Shown: positions 8,342 through 17,851, counted from the first letter of the stretch. The stretch is DNA of 64,000 bases from Haloarchaeobius amylolyticus (GCF_026616195.1 NZ_JANHDH010000001.1:2334486-2398485), one strand, 5' to 3'. Made by a program: numbers and translations. Notes: generated by a model not told the origin, from the letters alone.

Positions 8342-9349
8342 TTAGAAGTCCATCGCCTCGCGGATGCCCTTCTTGATGCGCGCCGGCTCGGGGAGGTAGT
8401 AGTCCTCCAGCGCGTACAGCGGGAACGGCGTGTCGAAGCCGGTGATGCGCTTGACCGGTGCCTCCTGGTAGAGGAGTGCCTCCTCCTGGATGATGGTCGC
8501 GATCTCGCCGCCGAGGCCGCCCGACTTGGGCGCCTCGTGGACGACGGCGGCACGACCGGTCTTCTTGAACGACTCGACGATGGTCTCCTCGTCGAGCGGG
8601 GAGATGGAGCGGATGTCGACGACCTCGACGTCGATGCCGTCCTCCTCTGCGAGTTCCTCGGCGGCCTCCATCGTCGGGCGGGTCATGGCGCCCCACGTGA
8701 ACACGGAGATGTCCGCGCCCTCGCGGCGGACCGCGGCCTCACCGAGCGGGACCTCGTAGTCGCCGGTCGGGACCTCGTCGCGGAACGCGCGGTAGATGAG
8801 CTTCGGCTCGAGGAAGACGACCGGGTCGGGGTCGCGGATGGCCGAGATGAGCATGCCCTTCGCGTCGTAGGGCGTGCTCGGAATCTGTACCTTCAGGCCG
8901 GGCTGGTGGGCGAACATGGCCTCGGTCGACTCGGAGTGGTGCTCCGGGGCGCGGATGCCGCCACCGTAGGGGGCGCGGACGACCATCGGGCACGTGAACC
9001 GGCCGCGGCTGCGGGTGCGCAGGCGGGCGGCGTGGCTCACGATCTGGTCGAAGGCGGGGTAGATGAAGCCCATGAACTGGATCTCGGGCACGGGCTTCAG
9101 GCCGTAGGCGGCCATCCCGATGGCGGTGCCGACGATGCCGGACTCGGCCAGCGGCGTGTCGATGACGCGGTCCTCGCCGAACTCGTCGTAGAGGCCTTCC
9201 GTGGCGCGGAAGACGCCGCCGTTCTTCCCGACGTCCTCGCCCATGACGATGACGTCGTCGTCGTTCTTCATCTCGGTGTACAGGCCGTCACGCACGGCCT
9301 GCACCAGGGTCAGGTTCTCCGTCTCGGTCTGGGTATCTTGCGTAGACAT
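8342..9349 (-). CDS. pdhB: 2-oxoacid dehydrogenase E1 component, beta subunit
   Basis: Forms the thiamine-diphosphate E1 heterotetramer with PdhA (335 aa). Visible motifs are the N-terminal VMGEDVGKNGGVFRAT, TPLAESGIVG and the C-terminal transketolase domain region DIRSISPLDEETI. The ATG at 9347-9349 is chosen. An in-frame GTG at 9356-9358 overlaps the pdhA stop (GTGATATCAATG) and would add three residues. The gap to the pdhA stop is 5 bp, so it is co-transcribed. Confidence 0.94.
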   Translation of the reverse strand: MSTQDTQTETENLTLVQAVRDGLYTEMKNDDDVIVMGEDVGKNGGVFRATEGLYDEFGEDRVIDTPLAESGIVGTAIGMAAYGLKPVPEIQFMGFIYPAFDQIVSHAARLRTRSRGRFTCPMVVRAPYGGGIRAPEHHSESTEAMFAHQPGLKVQIPSTPYDAKGMLISAIRDPDPVVFLEPKLIYRAFRDEVPTGDYEVPLGEAAVRREGADISVFTWGAMTRPTMEAAEELAEEDGIDVEVVDIRSISPLDEETIVESFKKTGRAAVVHEAPKSGGLGGEIATIIQEEALLYQEAPVKRITGFDTPFPLYALEDYYLPEPARIKKGIREAMDF

Positions 9350-9354
9350 TGATA

Positions 9355-10461
9355 TCACTCCAGCAGGGCGTCGTCGCCGAACTCTTCACGGACCTCGTTG
9401 AACCACTCCAGCTGTGCCTGGAGCTTCTGAGGCATGTCGGCGTACACGTGCTTGAAAATCTCTTCGGGTTCCGGGCGTTCGACCGCCTCGGCCGCGCTGA
9501 TGGCGTCGGCGACCTCGTCCTCGATCTCCGCGGTGATGGCCTCGACGCGCTCGTCGTCGAGCAGGCCGTGGTTCCGGAGGAACGTCTCCATCCGCGGGAT
9601 GGGGTCCTTCTGCTTCCAGCGCTCGACCTCCTCGTCGTCGCGGTAGACCGAGGGGTCGTCGGCGGTGGTGTGGGCACCGAAGCGGTACTGGACCGCCTCG
9701 ATGAGGGTCGGCCGCAGTTCGTCGTCGTCCGGGTTCTTCGCCTTGTTGACGGCGTCGCGGGTGACCTTGTACACCGCGAGGGGGTCCATCCCGTCGACCT
9801 GGACGCCCTCGAAGCCGTACGCTTCGGCCTTCTGGGCGATGGTCTCGGAGGCCGTCTGGCGCTCGCGCGGGACCGAGATGGCCCACTGGTTGTTGTTGCA
9901 GAAGAAGACGTTCGGGGTGTCGAACACCCCGGCGAAGTTCAGGCCCTCGTGGAAGTCGCCCTCAGAGGTCGCGCCGTCACCGAAGTAGGTGATGAACGCC
10001 TTCTCCTCGCCCTTGAGCTTCGAGGCCCAGGCGGCCCCGGTGCCGTGGACGACCTGTGTCGCGATGGGGACCGCGACGGTGAAGATGTTCAGGTCCGCGG
10101 GGATGGCGTTCCCCTGCTCGTGACCCATCCAGTAGAGGAGGGTCCGCTTGAGCGAGAGCCCCCGGACGAGGGCGGCCGCGTGTTCGCGGTAAGAGGGGAA
10201 CAGCCAGTCGTCGTCGTCCAGCGCGTGGGCGCTGCCGACCTGGGCACCCTCCTGCCCCGAGAGGGGTGGGTAGGTGCCCATGCGGCCCTGTCGTTGCAGG
10301 CTGACCGCGCGCTGGTCGAAGTGGCGGGCCAGCCGCATCTGTTTGTACATCTCGACGAGCTTGTCGTCGTCGACCTCCGGCACCTCCGCACCGTCGAGGA
10401 CTCGACCCGCGTCGTCGAGTACCTGTACACGGTCACGGGGGTTGTGCTGTAACGTGCTCAC
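9355..10461 (-). CDS. pdhA: 2-oxoacid dehydrogenase E1 component, alpha subunit
   Basis: Thiamine-diphosphate-dependent decarboxylase subunit (368 aa), by position the first gene of the complex operon. The ThDP motif GDG...N is visible as [15 protein letters not shown] followed by [11 protein letters not shown]. The N-terminal [23 protein letters not shown] is typical of E1 alpha. The start is placed at GTG 10461 ([17 protein letters not shown]); the frame stays open for another 44 codons, but that sequence is AT-rich and unconserved in character. A TATA-like AATATAA lies at 10505-10511 on the minus strand, implying a leader of about 20 nt. Substrate specificity (pyruvate versus branched 2-oxoacids) cannot be read directly. 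Adjacency of lipA favours a lipoate-dependent complex active in vivo. Confidence 0.92.
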   Translation of the reverse strand: MSTLQHNPRDRVQVLDDAGRVLDGAEVPEVDDDKLVEMYKQMRLARHFDQRAVSLQRQGRMGTYPPLSGQEGAQVGSAHALDDDDWLFPSYREHAAALVRGLSLKRTLLYWMGHEQGNAIPADLNIFTVAVPIATQVVHGTGAAWASKLKGEEKAFITYFGDGATSEGDFHEGLNFAGVFDTPNVFFCNNNQWAISVPRERQTASETIAQKAEAYGFEGVQVDGMDPLAVYKVTRDAVNKAKNPDDDELRPTLIEAVQYRFGAHTTADDPSVYRDDEEVERWKQKDPIPRMETFLRNHGLLDDERVEAITAEIEDEVADAISAAEAVERPEPEEIFKHVYADMPQKLQAQLEWFNEVREEFGDDALLE

Positions 10462-10808
10462 GGTAGAACCCACCTTGACATGTGTGTCACGTCTCTCGCT
10501 CGCGTTATATTGTTTTCGTAAAAACGTTGCTTTCGGACTCATTCTTGCCACGCTGTCGCAAAGATTCACGCAAATCGGCGAAAATTCGAACAAATTTAAA
10601 ATTCACGTGGACGAACCGTCTCCTTTGTGGGTCTATCACGGTTTTACCAACGGGATTCTGGACGGATGGGCGGGTTCGATGGGTGTGTCTCGGTACCATG
10701 CTGCGGTCGATTTCCGGCTGTTCTGTGGTACCGACCCACACTTTCGCGGCCGACCTCTCGCTCCCGCTTGCATATCACCAATCTGAATGTTCTGGTGGTC
10801 GCTGGTGT
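10462..10808 (-). promoter_or_regulatory. AT-rich promoter region upstream of pdhA
   Basis: This 347-bp gap between lipA and pdhA has no gene. It is far more AT-rich than its surroundings at 10500-10610, with AATATAA (10505-10511) and a second TATA-like TTTAAATTTG (minus strand, about 10591-10600). Two ATTCACG words occur at about 10564 and 10601. It most likely holds the promoter(s) of the pdh operon, separate from lipA. Confidence 0.55.
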
Positions 10809-10976
10809 CGCTCAGTCCGAGGCGACGCTTCGCGCCGCCTCGCGTGCCTCACGGGTCGCGCACTCCCCGTTCGGCTAATCGGAGGCCACTCTACGAGCGG
10901 CCTCCCGTGCTCGCGGCTCACTGCGTTCGCCGCTCGCTCAGTCCGAGGCGACGCTTCGCGCCGCCTCGCGTGCCTC
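10809..10976 (-). repeat. Triplicated 3' end of lipA (63-bp period)
   Basis: The last codons of lipA are repeated twice downstream of its stop. The three stop codons are at 10938-10940 (lipA), 10875-10877 and 10812-10814, exactly 63 bp apart. In the lipA frame all three units end in REAAR-x-VASD then stop. The first and third copies share about 42 identical bases (10809-10850 and 10935-10976). The middle copy is diverged at DNA level but keeps the peptide REAARRVASD. Upstream of the shared tail the units differ. Confidence 0.9.
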
Positions 10977-11882
10977 CTCCACGCTCTTCCCATCCCGGAG
11001 GACGGCGTCGACGAACAGCTCGCCGGCCTTGTACGACGACCGGACCATCGGGCCGGAGGCGCAGTACAGGAAGCCGAGTTCGTCCTCGGCGACCGCGCGC
11101 CACGTGTCGAACTCGTCGGGATGGACGTAGCGCTCCACGTCGAGGTGGGTGCGCGACGGCTGGAGGTACTGGCCCAGCGTCACCACGTCCACGTCGATCT
11201 CGTGGAGGTCCGAGAGGGTCTGGTAGATCTCGTGGTGGTACTCGCCGACGCCGAGCATCAGGCTCGTCTTCGTGTAGATGTCGGACTCGCGCGAGACCTG
11301 TTCGAGCACCGAGAGCGACTGCTCGTAGCCGGCGCGGCGGTCCCGGACCGGCCACTGGAGGCGCTCGACGGTCTCGACGTTGTGCGCGATGACGTCCGGC
11401 TCGGCGTCGATGATCTTCCGGACGAGGTCGGGTTCGCCCTGGAAGTCCGGGATGAGGACCTCGACGAGGATACCGGGGTGGCGCTGTTTGATCTCCCGGA
11501 TGGTCTCGGCGAAGTGGCCCGCGCCCTGGTCGGGGAGGTCGTCCCGGTCGACCGAGGTCAGGACGACGTAGTCCAGCCCGATCTCGGCGATGGCGGAGGC
11601 GACGTTCGCCGGCTCGTCGGGGTCCAGCGGCTCCATGCCACCGGTCTCCACGTCACAGAAGTTACACCCGCGCGAGCAGCGATGCCCCATCAGCATGAAG
11701 GTGGCCGTCCCGCCGTCGCCCGACCCGTTGCGACCGCTCCAGCACTCGCCGAGGTTCGGACAGTTGGCCTCCTCGCACACCGTGTTGAGGTCGTGCTCGC
11801 GGAGCGTCTGCTTGATGTCCGTGAACTGGCGGCCCGACGGCGGCCGCATCTTCAGCCAGTCGGGCTTCCGGGAGCGACTCAT
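10938..11882 (-). CDS. lipA: Lipoyl synthase
   Basis: Radical SAM enzyme that inserts two sulfurs into octanoyl groups on E2 lipoyl domains (314 aa). The auxiliary cluster motif CEEANCPNLGEC (CX4CX5C) is near the N-terminus, and the radical SAM motif CSRGCNFC (CX3CX2C) follows. The terminal arginine/serine region is present. ATG 11882 is chosen; the upstream open frame is not protein-like. It lies just upstream of pdhA on the same strand, so cofactor synthesis is adjacent to its main client. Its 3' end is tandemly triplicated (see repeat at 10809-10976). Confidence 0.95.
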   Translation of the reverse strand: MSRSRKPDWLKMRPPSGRQFTDIKQTLREHDLNTVCEEANCPNLGECWSGRNGSGDGGTATFMLMGHRCSRGCNFCDVETGGMEPLDPDEPANVASAIAEIGLDYVVLTSVDRDDLPDQGAGHFAETIREIKQRHPGILVEVLIPDFQGEPDLVRKIIDAEPDVIAHNVETVERLQWPVRDRRAGYEQSLSVLEQVSRESDIYTKTSLMLGVGEYHHEIYQTLSDLHEIDVDVVTLGQYLQPSRTHLDVERYVHPDEFDTWRAVAEDELGFLYCASGPMVRSSYKAGELFVDAVLRDGKSVEEAREAARSVASD

Positions 11883-12019
11883 GGCAAAATCTGCGGCTCG
11901 GGTGGACAAAAAGCGTGGGGATTGTGCGCCGGGGGGTAAACTCCCCACGGAGAACCCGTTTCCATCGGTGATGGTCGGTAGGGTTTTATGCGATGCGTGT
12001 ACCAGTTTAGCAATACGAA

Positions 12020-13432
12020 ATGTTCGACGTGTCACGTGATGACATAACGTCAGGGTCCCTGACACAGACCCTGCTCCTCCTCGCCGCCCCCCTCATCGCG
12101 CAGAACCTCGTCCGGTTCGCCCAGCTCGTCGTCGACGCCTTCTGGGTCGGGCAACTCGGCGAGCAGGCGGTCGCCGCGGTCGGACTGGTCTTCCCGCTCA
12201 CCTCTATCTGTCTGGCCGTCGCCACGGCCGCGATGATCGGTACACAGGTCATCGTCTCCCAGCGGGTCGGCGGCGACGACGAGGTCGGCGCCCGCCGGGT
12301 CACGTTCAACGGGGTGGTGCTCTTCGCGCTCTTGCTCATGGTCCCCATCACGGCCATCGCCATCGTCGGTGCGGAACCGCTCATCTCGTGGACCGTCTCG
12401 ACGCTCAACCCGGGGACCGACGTCGTGACGCCCGCGACCGCCTACTTCGTCGCCTACGCCGTCGGCTTCCCGGCGATGGCGGCCTCCGACGCCATCGAGG
12501 GCGCGTTCGTCGGCTGGGGCGACGCCCGGGCCGCACTCTGGGTCAACGTCACCACGGTCGCGGTCAACCTGACGCTCGACCCGCTGCTCATCTTCGGCGT
12601 CGGCCCCTTCCCCGAGATGGGCGTCGAGGGGGCCGGGGCGGCGACGGCCATCGGCGGCATGGCCGGGCTGCTCCTCATCCTCGCGTTCTCGCTGGGCCTG
12701 CGCGACTCCTTCCAGTTCACGTGGGCGTCCGCGACCGTCGACCTCGCGGACTGGCGCGAGATGCTCGACGTGTCGCTCCCGAACGTCGGCCAGCGCCTCG
12801 CCCAGGACGCGGTCCGCCTCGTCATGATCAGCGTCGTCCTCGCCGGCGGCGGTGCGGCCGGCCTGACGGCGTACACGCTCGGGGCGCGCGTCTCCGCCAT
12901 CGCGTGGATTCCCGCCGGCGGCTTCCAGCAGGCGGCCCAGAGCATCGTCGGACAGAACCTCGGGGCGGGCAACACCAGTCGCGCCCGCCAGACCACCTGG
13001 ACCGGCGTCGGCATCATCACGGCCGCGATGGTGGTCCTCGGCGGCCTCCAGTTGCTGTTCCCGGGGACCATCGCCCGGCTGTTCGTCCCCGACATCTCCG
13101 GCGACGGCCTCGCGCTCACGGTCGCGTACCTCCAGATACTCGCGGTCGGCTACTGGGCCATCGGCGCCTCCTACCTGCTGCGGGCGGGATTCAACGCGGC
13201 CCGGCGCACCAAGACCAGCATGATCGCCTCGCTGGCACAGTACTGGGGCGTCCGCCTGCCGGTCGCGCTCGTCGGCGTCTACGTCCTCGACTACGGCGTG
13301 GTCGCGGTGTTCTGGGGCGTGACGCTCTCGAACGTGCTGGTCGCCATCGGCCTCGGGTTCTACTACTGGTACGAGACCAGCGAGGGCATGATGGAGCGGG
13401 CCGCCGACCGGGCCGCGGAGTCCGCCGGCTGA
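12020..13432 (+). CDS. MATE family efflux transporter
   Basis: A 470-aa integral membrane protein with the twelve-helix pattern and two-fold internal similarity of the multidrug and toxin extrusion family. The N-terminal part has AAPLIAQNLVRFAQLVVDAFWVGQLG, and the second half repeats the pattern around PNVGQRLAQDAVRL. It is expected to export cationic compounds with Na+ or H+ in exchange. The start ATG 12020 lies about 25-30 bp after a TTTTATGCG box (11987-11995), which suggests a near-leaderless transcript divergent from lipA. No regulator is adjacent. Confidence 0.9.
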   Translation: MFDVSRDDITSGSLTQTLLLLAAPLIAQNLVRFAQLVVDAFWVGQLGEQAVAAVGLVFPLTSICLAVATAAMIGTQVIVSQRVGGDDEVGARRVTFNGVVLFALLLMVPITAIAIVGAEPLISWTVSTLNPGTDVVTPATAYFVAYAVGFPAMAASDAIEGAFVGWGDARAALWVNVTTVAVNLTLDPLLIFGVGPFPEMGVEGAGAATAIGGMAGLLLILAFSLGLRDSFQFTWASATVDLADWREMLDVSLPNVGQRLAQDAVRLVMISVVLAGGGAAGLTAYTLGARVSAIAWIPAGGFQQAAQSIVGQNLGAGNTSRARQTTWTGVGIITAAMVVLGGLQLLFPGTIARLFVPDISGDGLALTVAYLQILAVGYWAIGASYLLRAGFNAARRTKTSMIASLAQYWGVRLPVALVGVYVLDYGVVAVFWGVTLSNVLVAIGLGFYYWYETSEGMMERAADRAAESAG

Positions 13433-13494
13433 CCTCCCGGCATCTGTCCGACCCAGGGAGTACAGTTACTCCCCCGCGGTGCGAACGGTGTGGA

Positions 13495-13935
13495 ATGAGC
13501 ACCACGCCGCGCGCAGCCAGCGAGTCCCTCGCCCGACAGTTCTTCGCGTGCATCACGGACCACGACCTCGCGGGATTGCGCGACCTGCTCGCCGAGGACT
13601 TCGTGATGGTGTACGGGACCGCCGAGTACGACGCAGCGACCTTCATCGACAACGAGGCGACGTACCTCGAGCTGTTCCCCGACCTGCGCTACGCGGTCGA
13701 CGACCTCCGCGCGACGGCCGAGCTGGTCGCCGTCCGCTGTACGGTCACCGGCACGCACGAGGGGAGCGACGGCCCCGGCGTGTTCGCCGACGTCGACGCG
13801 ACCGGGAACGAGTTCGAGGTCGTCTCGACGAACGTCCTCCACGTCGCCGACGGTCGCGTCACCGAACTGTGGAGCGAGTGGGACGCCCTGGGCATGTACG
13901 AGCAGCTCGGACTCGTCCGGGTCGAGGCCGCCTGA
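13495..13935 (+). CDS. SnoaL-like / NTF2-fold protein
   Basis: A 146-aa single-domain protein with the NTF2-like cone fold seen in SnoaL-type cyclases and limonene epoxide hydrolase relatives. ARQFFACITDHDLAGLRDLLAEDFVM is the N-terminal helix pair and the C-terminal strand has VLHVADGRVTELWSEWD. Family members bind or transform small hydrophobic substrates, but many are of unknown function, and no pathway partner is nearby. ATG 13495 is chosen because the longer frame runs antisense-like through the MATE gene. Confidence 0.75.
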   Translation: MSTTPRAASESLARQFFACITDHDLAGLRDLLAEDFVMVYGTAEYDAATFIDNEATYLELFPDLRYAVDDLRATAELVAVRCTVTGTHEGSDGPGVFADVDATGNEFEVVSTNVLHVADGRVTELWSEWDALGMYEQLGLVRVEAA

Positions 13936-14003
13936 CGCGCCGGTCCACTTCCGCCCCGGTACGGAAACGTTCTTGATACCGGGGACCCGGCTATGGAACG
14001 AGA

Positions 14004-16349
14004 ATGGAGGTCGCCGAGGTCGTTCCAGATTTTGCCGACGCCTTCGCCTTCGAGGAGTTCAATCGCATGCAGCGGGAGGCGCTGCCGGCGTTGCTCGACT
14101 CGTCGGAGAACGTCGTCGCGAGCGCGCCGACCGCCAGCGGGAAGACCGCGCTGGCCGAACTCGCCATCTGTCGGGCGCTCGATACGGGGGGTACCGCGCT
14201 GTTCATCGCGCCGCTGCGCGCGCTGACGAACGAGAAGGAGGCGGACTGGGACCGCTTCGAGGAGCTGGGCTACTCGGTGTACGTCGTCACCGGCGAGCGC
14301 GACCTGAATCCACGTCGCGCGCGTCACGCGGACATCCTCGTGATGACGCCCGAGAAGCTCGACTCGGCGACCCGCAAGCACGACACGGCCCGGTACGACT
14401 TCATCACGGATGTCGACGTCTGCGTCATCGACGAGGTCCACCTGCTGGACTCGGACCGTCGCGGTGCGGTCCTGGAGGTGACCGTCTCGCGGCTCCGCCG
14501 GCTCTGTGCCCCCCGCGTGGTGGCACTGTCGGCGACCATGCCGAACATCGACGACGTGGCCGCGTGGCTCGACGCGCCGCCGGAGAACACCTTCGAGTTC
14601 GGCGACGAGTACCGGCCTGTGGACCTCCACGCCGACGTGAAGACCTACAGCCACGGCGAGAACTCCTTCGCGGACAAGTACCGGCGGCTCTACCGCGCGC
14701 TCGACCTCGCCGAACCGCACCTGAACGACGACGGGCAGGCACTGGTGTTCGTCTCCTCCCGGCAGGACACGGTGCAGGCCGCGAAGAAGGCCCGCGACGA
14801 GATCTCGGAGCGGGACGTGTCGATGGGCGCGCGCGGCGACTACGACTTCCACACCGAGACGCAGGAGCTCGACAACGACACCCTCCGGAACTCCTGCATC
14901 GACGGGGTGGCGTTCCACCACGCCGGCCTCTCGAAGAACGACAAGGACCGCGTCGAGGAGTGGTTCAAGCAGGGCAAGCTCCAGTTGCTGTTCTCGACCT
15001 CGACGCTGGCGTGGGGCGTGAACCTCCCCGCCCGGTGTGTCGTCATCCGGGACACGAAACTCCACGACCCCCTCGAGGGCGAGGTCGACATGAGCCCCCT
15101 CGACGTGCTCCAGATGCTCGGGCGCGCCGGCCGCCCCGGCTACGACGACGTGGGCCACGGCTACGTGGTCTGTGACGCCTCGGACGCCGGCAAGTACCGG
15201 CGACTGCTCAAGGAGGGCAAGGAGATAGAGAGCCGCCTCGCGGAGAACCTCGACGCCCACCTGAACGCCGAGATCGCGATGGGCACCGTCAGGGACCTCG
15301 ACGACGTGATGGACTGGCTGGAGACCACGTTCTACTACCAGCGCGCCCAGTCCGAACCCGAGCAGTACGACTTCGCGAACCTCCGCGAGCGGGTGCGCGA
15401 GGTCCTGAAGTCGCTGGTCGACCACGGCTTCGTCGACCTGGGCGACGAGCTCGACATCTCCGCGACCGGCCTCGGCGTGCTCGCCTCGAAGTACTACCTC
15501 CGGCTGGAGACCGCGGAACGCTTCAAGACGCTCGCGGACTCCGAGGGCATCACCGAGAAGGGTGTTCTCGGCGCCGTCGCGACCGCCGCCGAGTTCGACA
15601 GCGTGAGCGCCCGCCAGTCCGAGAAGGAGGCGGTCGACGCCATGCTCGTCGGGCAGGACACCGGCGAGATGGACGCCGGCGGCCGGAAGGTGCTCGCCAT
15701 CCTCGTCGGGTCGATGAACGGGACGACCCCCGGCGACCTGCGCTCGGACGCGTGGGTCATCAAGCAGAACGGCCTGCGCCTGCTCGCCGCGCTCCAGGCG
15801 TTCCTCGACCGGTTCGCGACCCCCCACGCGACCAACGTCGCTCGCCGGGTCGAGGCCCGCGTCGAGAACGGGGTCGCCCCCGATGCAGTGGGCCTGACCG
15901 CCATCGACGGGGTCGGCCCCGGCCGCGCCAGCAAGCTCGCCAAGGAGGGCCTGGAGACGCCTGCCGACGCGGTCGACGCCGGCGTCGACGGGCTCGTCAC
16001 GGCCGGCCTCTCCGAGGGCGTCGCCGAGCAGGTGTACGAGGGCGCGAAGAAACTGCCCGACATCTCCGTGGAGTGGGGTGACTTCCCGAGCACCATCGGC
16101 CGCGGCGAGAACGACATGTGCGAGGTGACGGTCCGCAACGACGGCGGCAGCGGCTCTGCCGGGGTGCGCGTGACGGTCAACGGCGTCGAGATGTCCGCGA
16201 CCGAGACCTACCTCGACGGGGAGACCTCGGTCCCGGTCGGCGTCTTCGGCGCGACCGACGACGAGTTGACCTACGAGGTGTCGGTCGCGTTCTCGAACCT
16301 GCCGCTGGTTCCGGTGACTGAGACGCGGACGGTTCGCGTGCAGGACTGA
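14004..16349 (+). CDS. Ski2-type superfamily 2 helicase, Hel308/Sec63-like
   Basis: A 781-aa ATP-dependent helicase. Walker A is APTASGKT (K47), motif II is a DEVH box (D143-H146), ALSATMP is motif III and QMLGRAGRPGYD is motif VI. A winged-helix/ratchet (Sec63-like) region follows (about 420-620), then a helix-hairpin-helix LTAIDGVGPGRASKLA near 630. A C-terminal beta-rich Ig-like domain (VTVRNDGGSGSAGVRVTVNG) is unlike bacterial homologues. Relatives act at stalled replication forks or in RNA turnover, and I cannot decide between these. ATG 14004 is chosen; a nearby ATG at 13993 is out of frame. Confidence 0.87.
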   Translation: MEVAEVVPDFADAFAFEEFNRMQREALPALLDSSENVVASAPTASGKTALAELAICRALDTGGTALFIAPLRALTNEKEADWDRFEELGYSVYVVTGERDLNPRRARHADILVMTPEKLDSATRKHDTARYDFITDVDVCVIDEVHLLDSDRRGAVLEVTVSRLRRLCAPRVVALSATMPNIDDVAAWLDAPPENTFEFGDEYRPVDLHADVKTYSHGENSFADKYRRLYRALDLAEPHLNDDGQALVFVSSRQDTVQAAKKARDEISERDVSMGARGDYDFHTETQELDNDTLRNSCIDGVAFHHAGLSKNDKDRVEEWFKQGKLQLLFSTSTLAWGVNLPARCVVIRDTKLHDPLEGEVDMSPLDVLQMLGRAGRPGYDDVGHGYVVCDASDAGKYRRLLKEGKEIESRLAENLDAHLNAEIAMGTVRDLDDVMDWLETTFYYQRAQSEPEQYDFANLRERVREVLKSLVDHGFVDLGDELDISATGLGVLASKYYLRLETAERFKTLADSEGITEKGVLGAVATAAEFDSVSARQSEKEAVDAMLVGQDTGEMDAGGRKVLAILVGSMNGTTPGDLRSDAWVIKQNGLRLLAALQAFLDRFATPHATNVARRVEARVENGVAPDAVGLTAIDGVGPGRASKLAKEGLETPADAVDAGVDGLVTAGLSEGVAEQVYEGAKKLPDISVEWGDFPSTIGRGENDMCEVTVRNDGGSGSAGVRVTVNGVEMSATETYLDGETSVPVGVFGATDDELTYEVSVAFSNLPLVPVTETRTVRVQD

Positions 16350-16425
16350 GCGAGTTCGGGCAGCAACTGTTCTCGGTTCGGCTGTATGGTCGGAGATTAA
16401 ACGTCCGCGGCCGGTACCGGCGGGT

Positions 16426-17019
16426 ATGTCCCCCGCAGGTGGCGACACCCCGCCGACAGCCGACGGGTTCCGGATACCCGACGAGGCCGTGGGCGCCCGG
16501 GTCGACGTGCTGCGGTACCCCGGCGAGGACGACGGCGAGGCCAGGTATCGTGGCGTGCCTGCGGGTGAGGGTGCCGGAACCGTCGCGGAGCGCGAGAACG
16601 CGGCGAAGCGACAGTGGTTCACCACCCAGAGCACGGTCTGGTGGGGGCTGCTCGGGCTGGCACCGCTCTCGTTGTTCGGGACGCTGGCCGAGTCGGTCGG
16701 GCTCCCGTACGTAACTGGCTTGCTCTGGCTGGCGGTCGTCGCCGCACTTCGGTGGTGGTACGACACCGCGGACCCGCGGGAATCGACGCCGGAACTCGTC
16801 GCCGAGGACGTCCCGGCCGCGACCGCCCGGCGGGAGTTCGACGCGGCGCTCGACGACGGGGTCGACGCAGCACTCGACAGCGTGACCGCGACCGTCGAAT
16901 CGCGGCCGTCTCAGTCCTCGACGTCGAGCAGTTCGTCGACCGTCGCCAGCAGGTCCTCGGGCGAGTCGACGACGAAATCCGCACTGGAGAGGTCGACCGA
17001 CTCGTCCGCGCCGGAGTGA
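16426..17019 (+). CDS. Two-helix membrane protein of unknown function, 3' end overlaps the convergent gene
   Basis: A 197-aa open frame with an acidic N-terminus, one or two hydrophobic segments (about residues 72-90 and 93-108) and a cytoplasmic acidic stretch. The last 36 codons (16911-17019) overlap the HAD gene on the other strand and read as low-complexity Ser-rich sequence. In that overlap, codon choice and protein character favour the minus strand, so the original stop may have been lost. No family recognised. The body up to about residue 160 looks genuine. Confidence 0.6.
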   Translation: MSPAGGDTPPTADGFRIPDEAVGARVDVLRYPGEDDGEARYRGVPAGEGAGTVAERENAAKRQWFTTQSTVWWGLLGLAPLSLFGTLAESVGLPYVTGLLWLAVVAALRWWYDTADPRESTPELVAEDVPAATARREFDAALDDGVDAALDSVTATVESRPSQSSTSSSSSTVASRSSGESTTKSALERSTDSSAPE

Positions 17020-17570
17020 TAGCCGATGCAGGTCGTGCCGGCGGCGACCGCCGAGTCGACGCCGTGTTCGGAATCCTCGACCGCGATGCAGTCCCCGGGT
17101 GCGAAGCCGACCTCGCCGGCGGCGTGTTCGAAGATGTGCGGCTCGGGCTTGCCGGGCGCGTCGATGTCCTCGGCGCTGACGACCGCGTCGAACCGCAGGT
17201 CGAACCGGTCGAGGACGAGGTCGATCCAGTCGTGGGGCGAGGAGGAGACGATGGCCATGGGGATGTCGGCCTCGCGGCGGGCGGCCAGCCAGTCGGCGAA
17301 CCCGGGCAGGAGGTCGACCTTCTCGGTGTAGATGGTCGCTGCGGTCTCGTCGAAGCGGGCGACCCACTCCTCTTTGGTGACGGCGACGTCGTAGTGCTCC
17401 GTGAGGTAGTCGTGGATCTCGCGGTAGTTCATGCCCATTATCTCGCGGACCGCGACGTCCTCGTCGGGGACCGCCCAGGGGAGCAACTCCTCGCGCTCGC
17501 GCTCGACCCAGTAGTCCTCGGAGTCGACCAGCACGCCGTCCATGTCGAACAGCACCGCGTCGTGACTCAT
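16911..17570 (-). CDS. HAD-superfamily hydrolase (phosphatase/phosphoglucomutase-like)
   Basis: A 219-aa haloacid-dehalogenase-type hydrolase. Motif I is LFDMDGVLVDSE with the nucleophile Asp and acid/base Asp, followed by a helical cap (about 18-85). Motif II is AIVSSSP, the motif III lysine is in GKPEPHIFEHAA, and motif IV is CIAVEDSEHG. The DMDGVLVDSE signature and cap type fit phosphoglycolate phosphatase or beta-phosphoglucomutase relatives. The substrate cannot be fixed. It is convergent and overlapping with the gene ending at 17019. Confidence 0.85.
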   Translation of the reverse strand: MSHDAVLFDMDGVLVDSEDYWVEREREELLPWAVPDEDVAVREIMGMNYREIHDYLTEHYDVAVTKEEWVARFDETAATIYTEKVDLLPGFADWLAARREADIPMAIVSSSPHDWIDLVLDRFDLRFDAVVSAEDIDAPGKPEPHIFEHAAGEVGFAPGDCIAVEDSEHGVDSAVAAGTTCIGYHSGADESVDLSSADFVVDSPEDLLATVDELLDVED

Positions 17571-17695
17571 GTGTTGGTTCCGAGGATGGGGGCCGGGTAC
17601 TTCGTTTGGGTGGGTTCGTGGGTTGGGACGCTGGGAGGGTGGAGTGCCGGGTGCGGTTCTGGGTGGGGTTCAGGGAGGCAGTTGCGCAGGTGTTC

Positions 17696-17851
17696 GTGGC
17701 GACGAGCAGCGTGCTCGCGCCGATGGCGGTGAACGACCGCGACCGCCCCGCACGGCACCGCCCCGACCTCCGCACCACGCCCTCCCCAGCCGATTCCGAT
17801 GCTCACTTCGCTCCGTTTCACTCCGCTTCGTTGCGCGTCTCATCCCTCGCG
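17696..17851 (-). repeat. Dispersed intergenic repeat, copy B
   Basis: The gap 17571-17964 has no gene apart from the promoter of the next one. It holds a reverse-oriented copy of the CGGCTGGGGAGGG repeat. The flank GTGGCGACGAGCAG (17696-17709) matches copy A. The part from the core to CATCCCTCGCG (about 17772-17851) is almost identical to the reverse complement of copy D, with about three mismatches in some 79 bases. B and D therefore form an inverted pair around the next two genes. Confidence 0.8.

Noticed and set aside
10551..10741. Small ORF in the pdhA upstream region
   Set aside because: AT-rich, with unusual codons for this genome; more consistent with promoter DNA.
12388..13494. Long arginine-rich frames antisense or alternate to the MATE gene
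   Set aside because: They are GC-driven shadow frames with no folded-protein character; similar long frames accompany almost every gene here.
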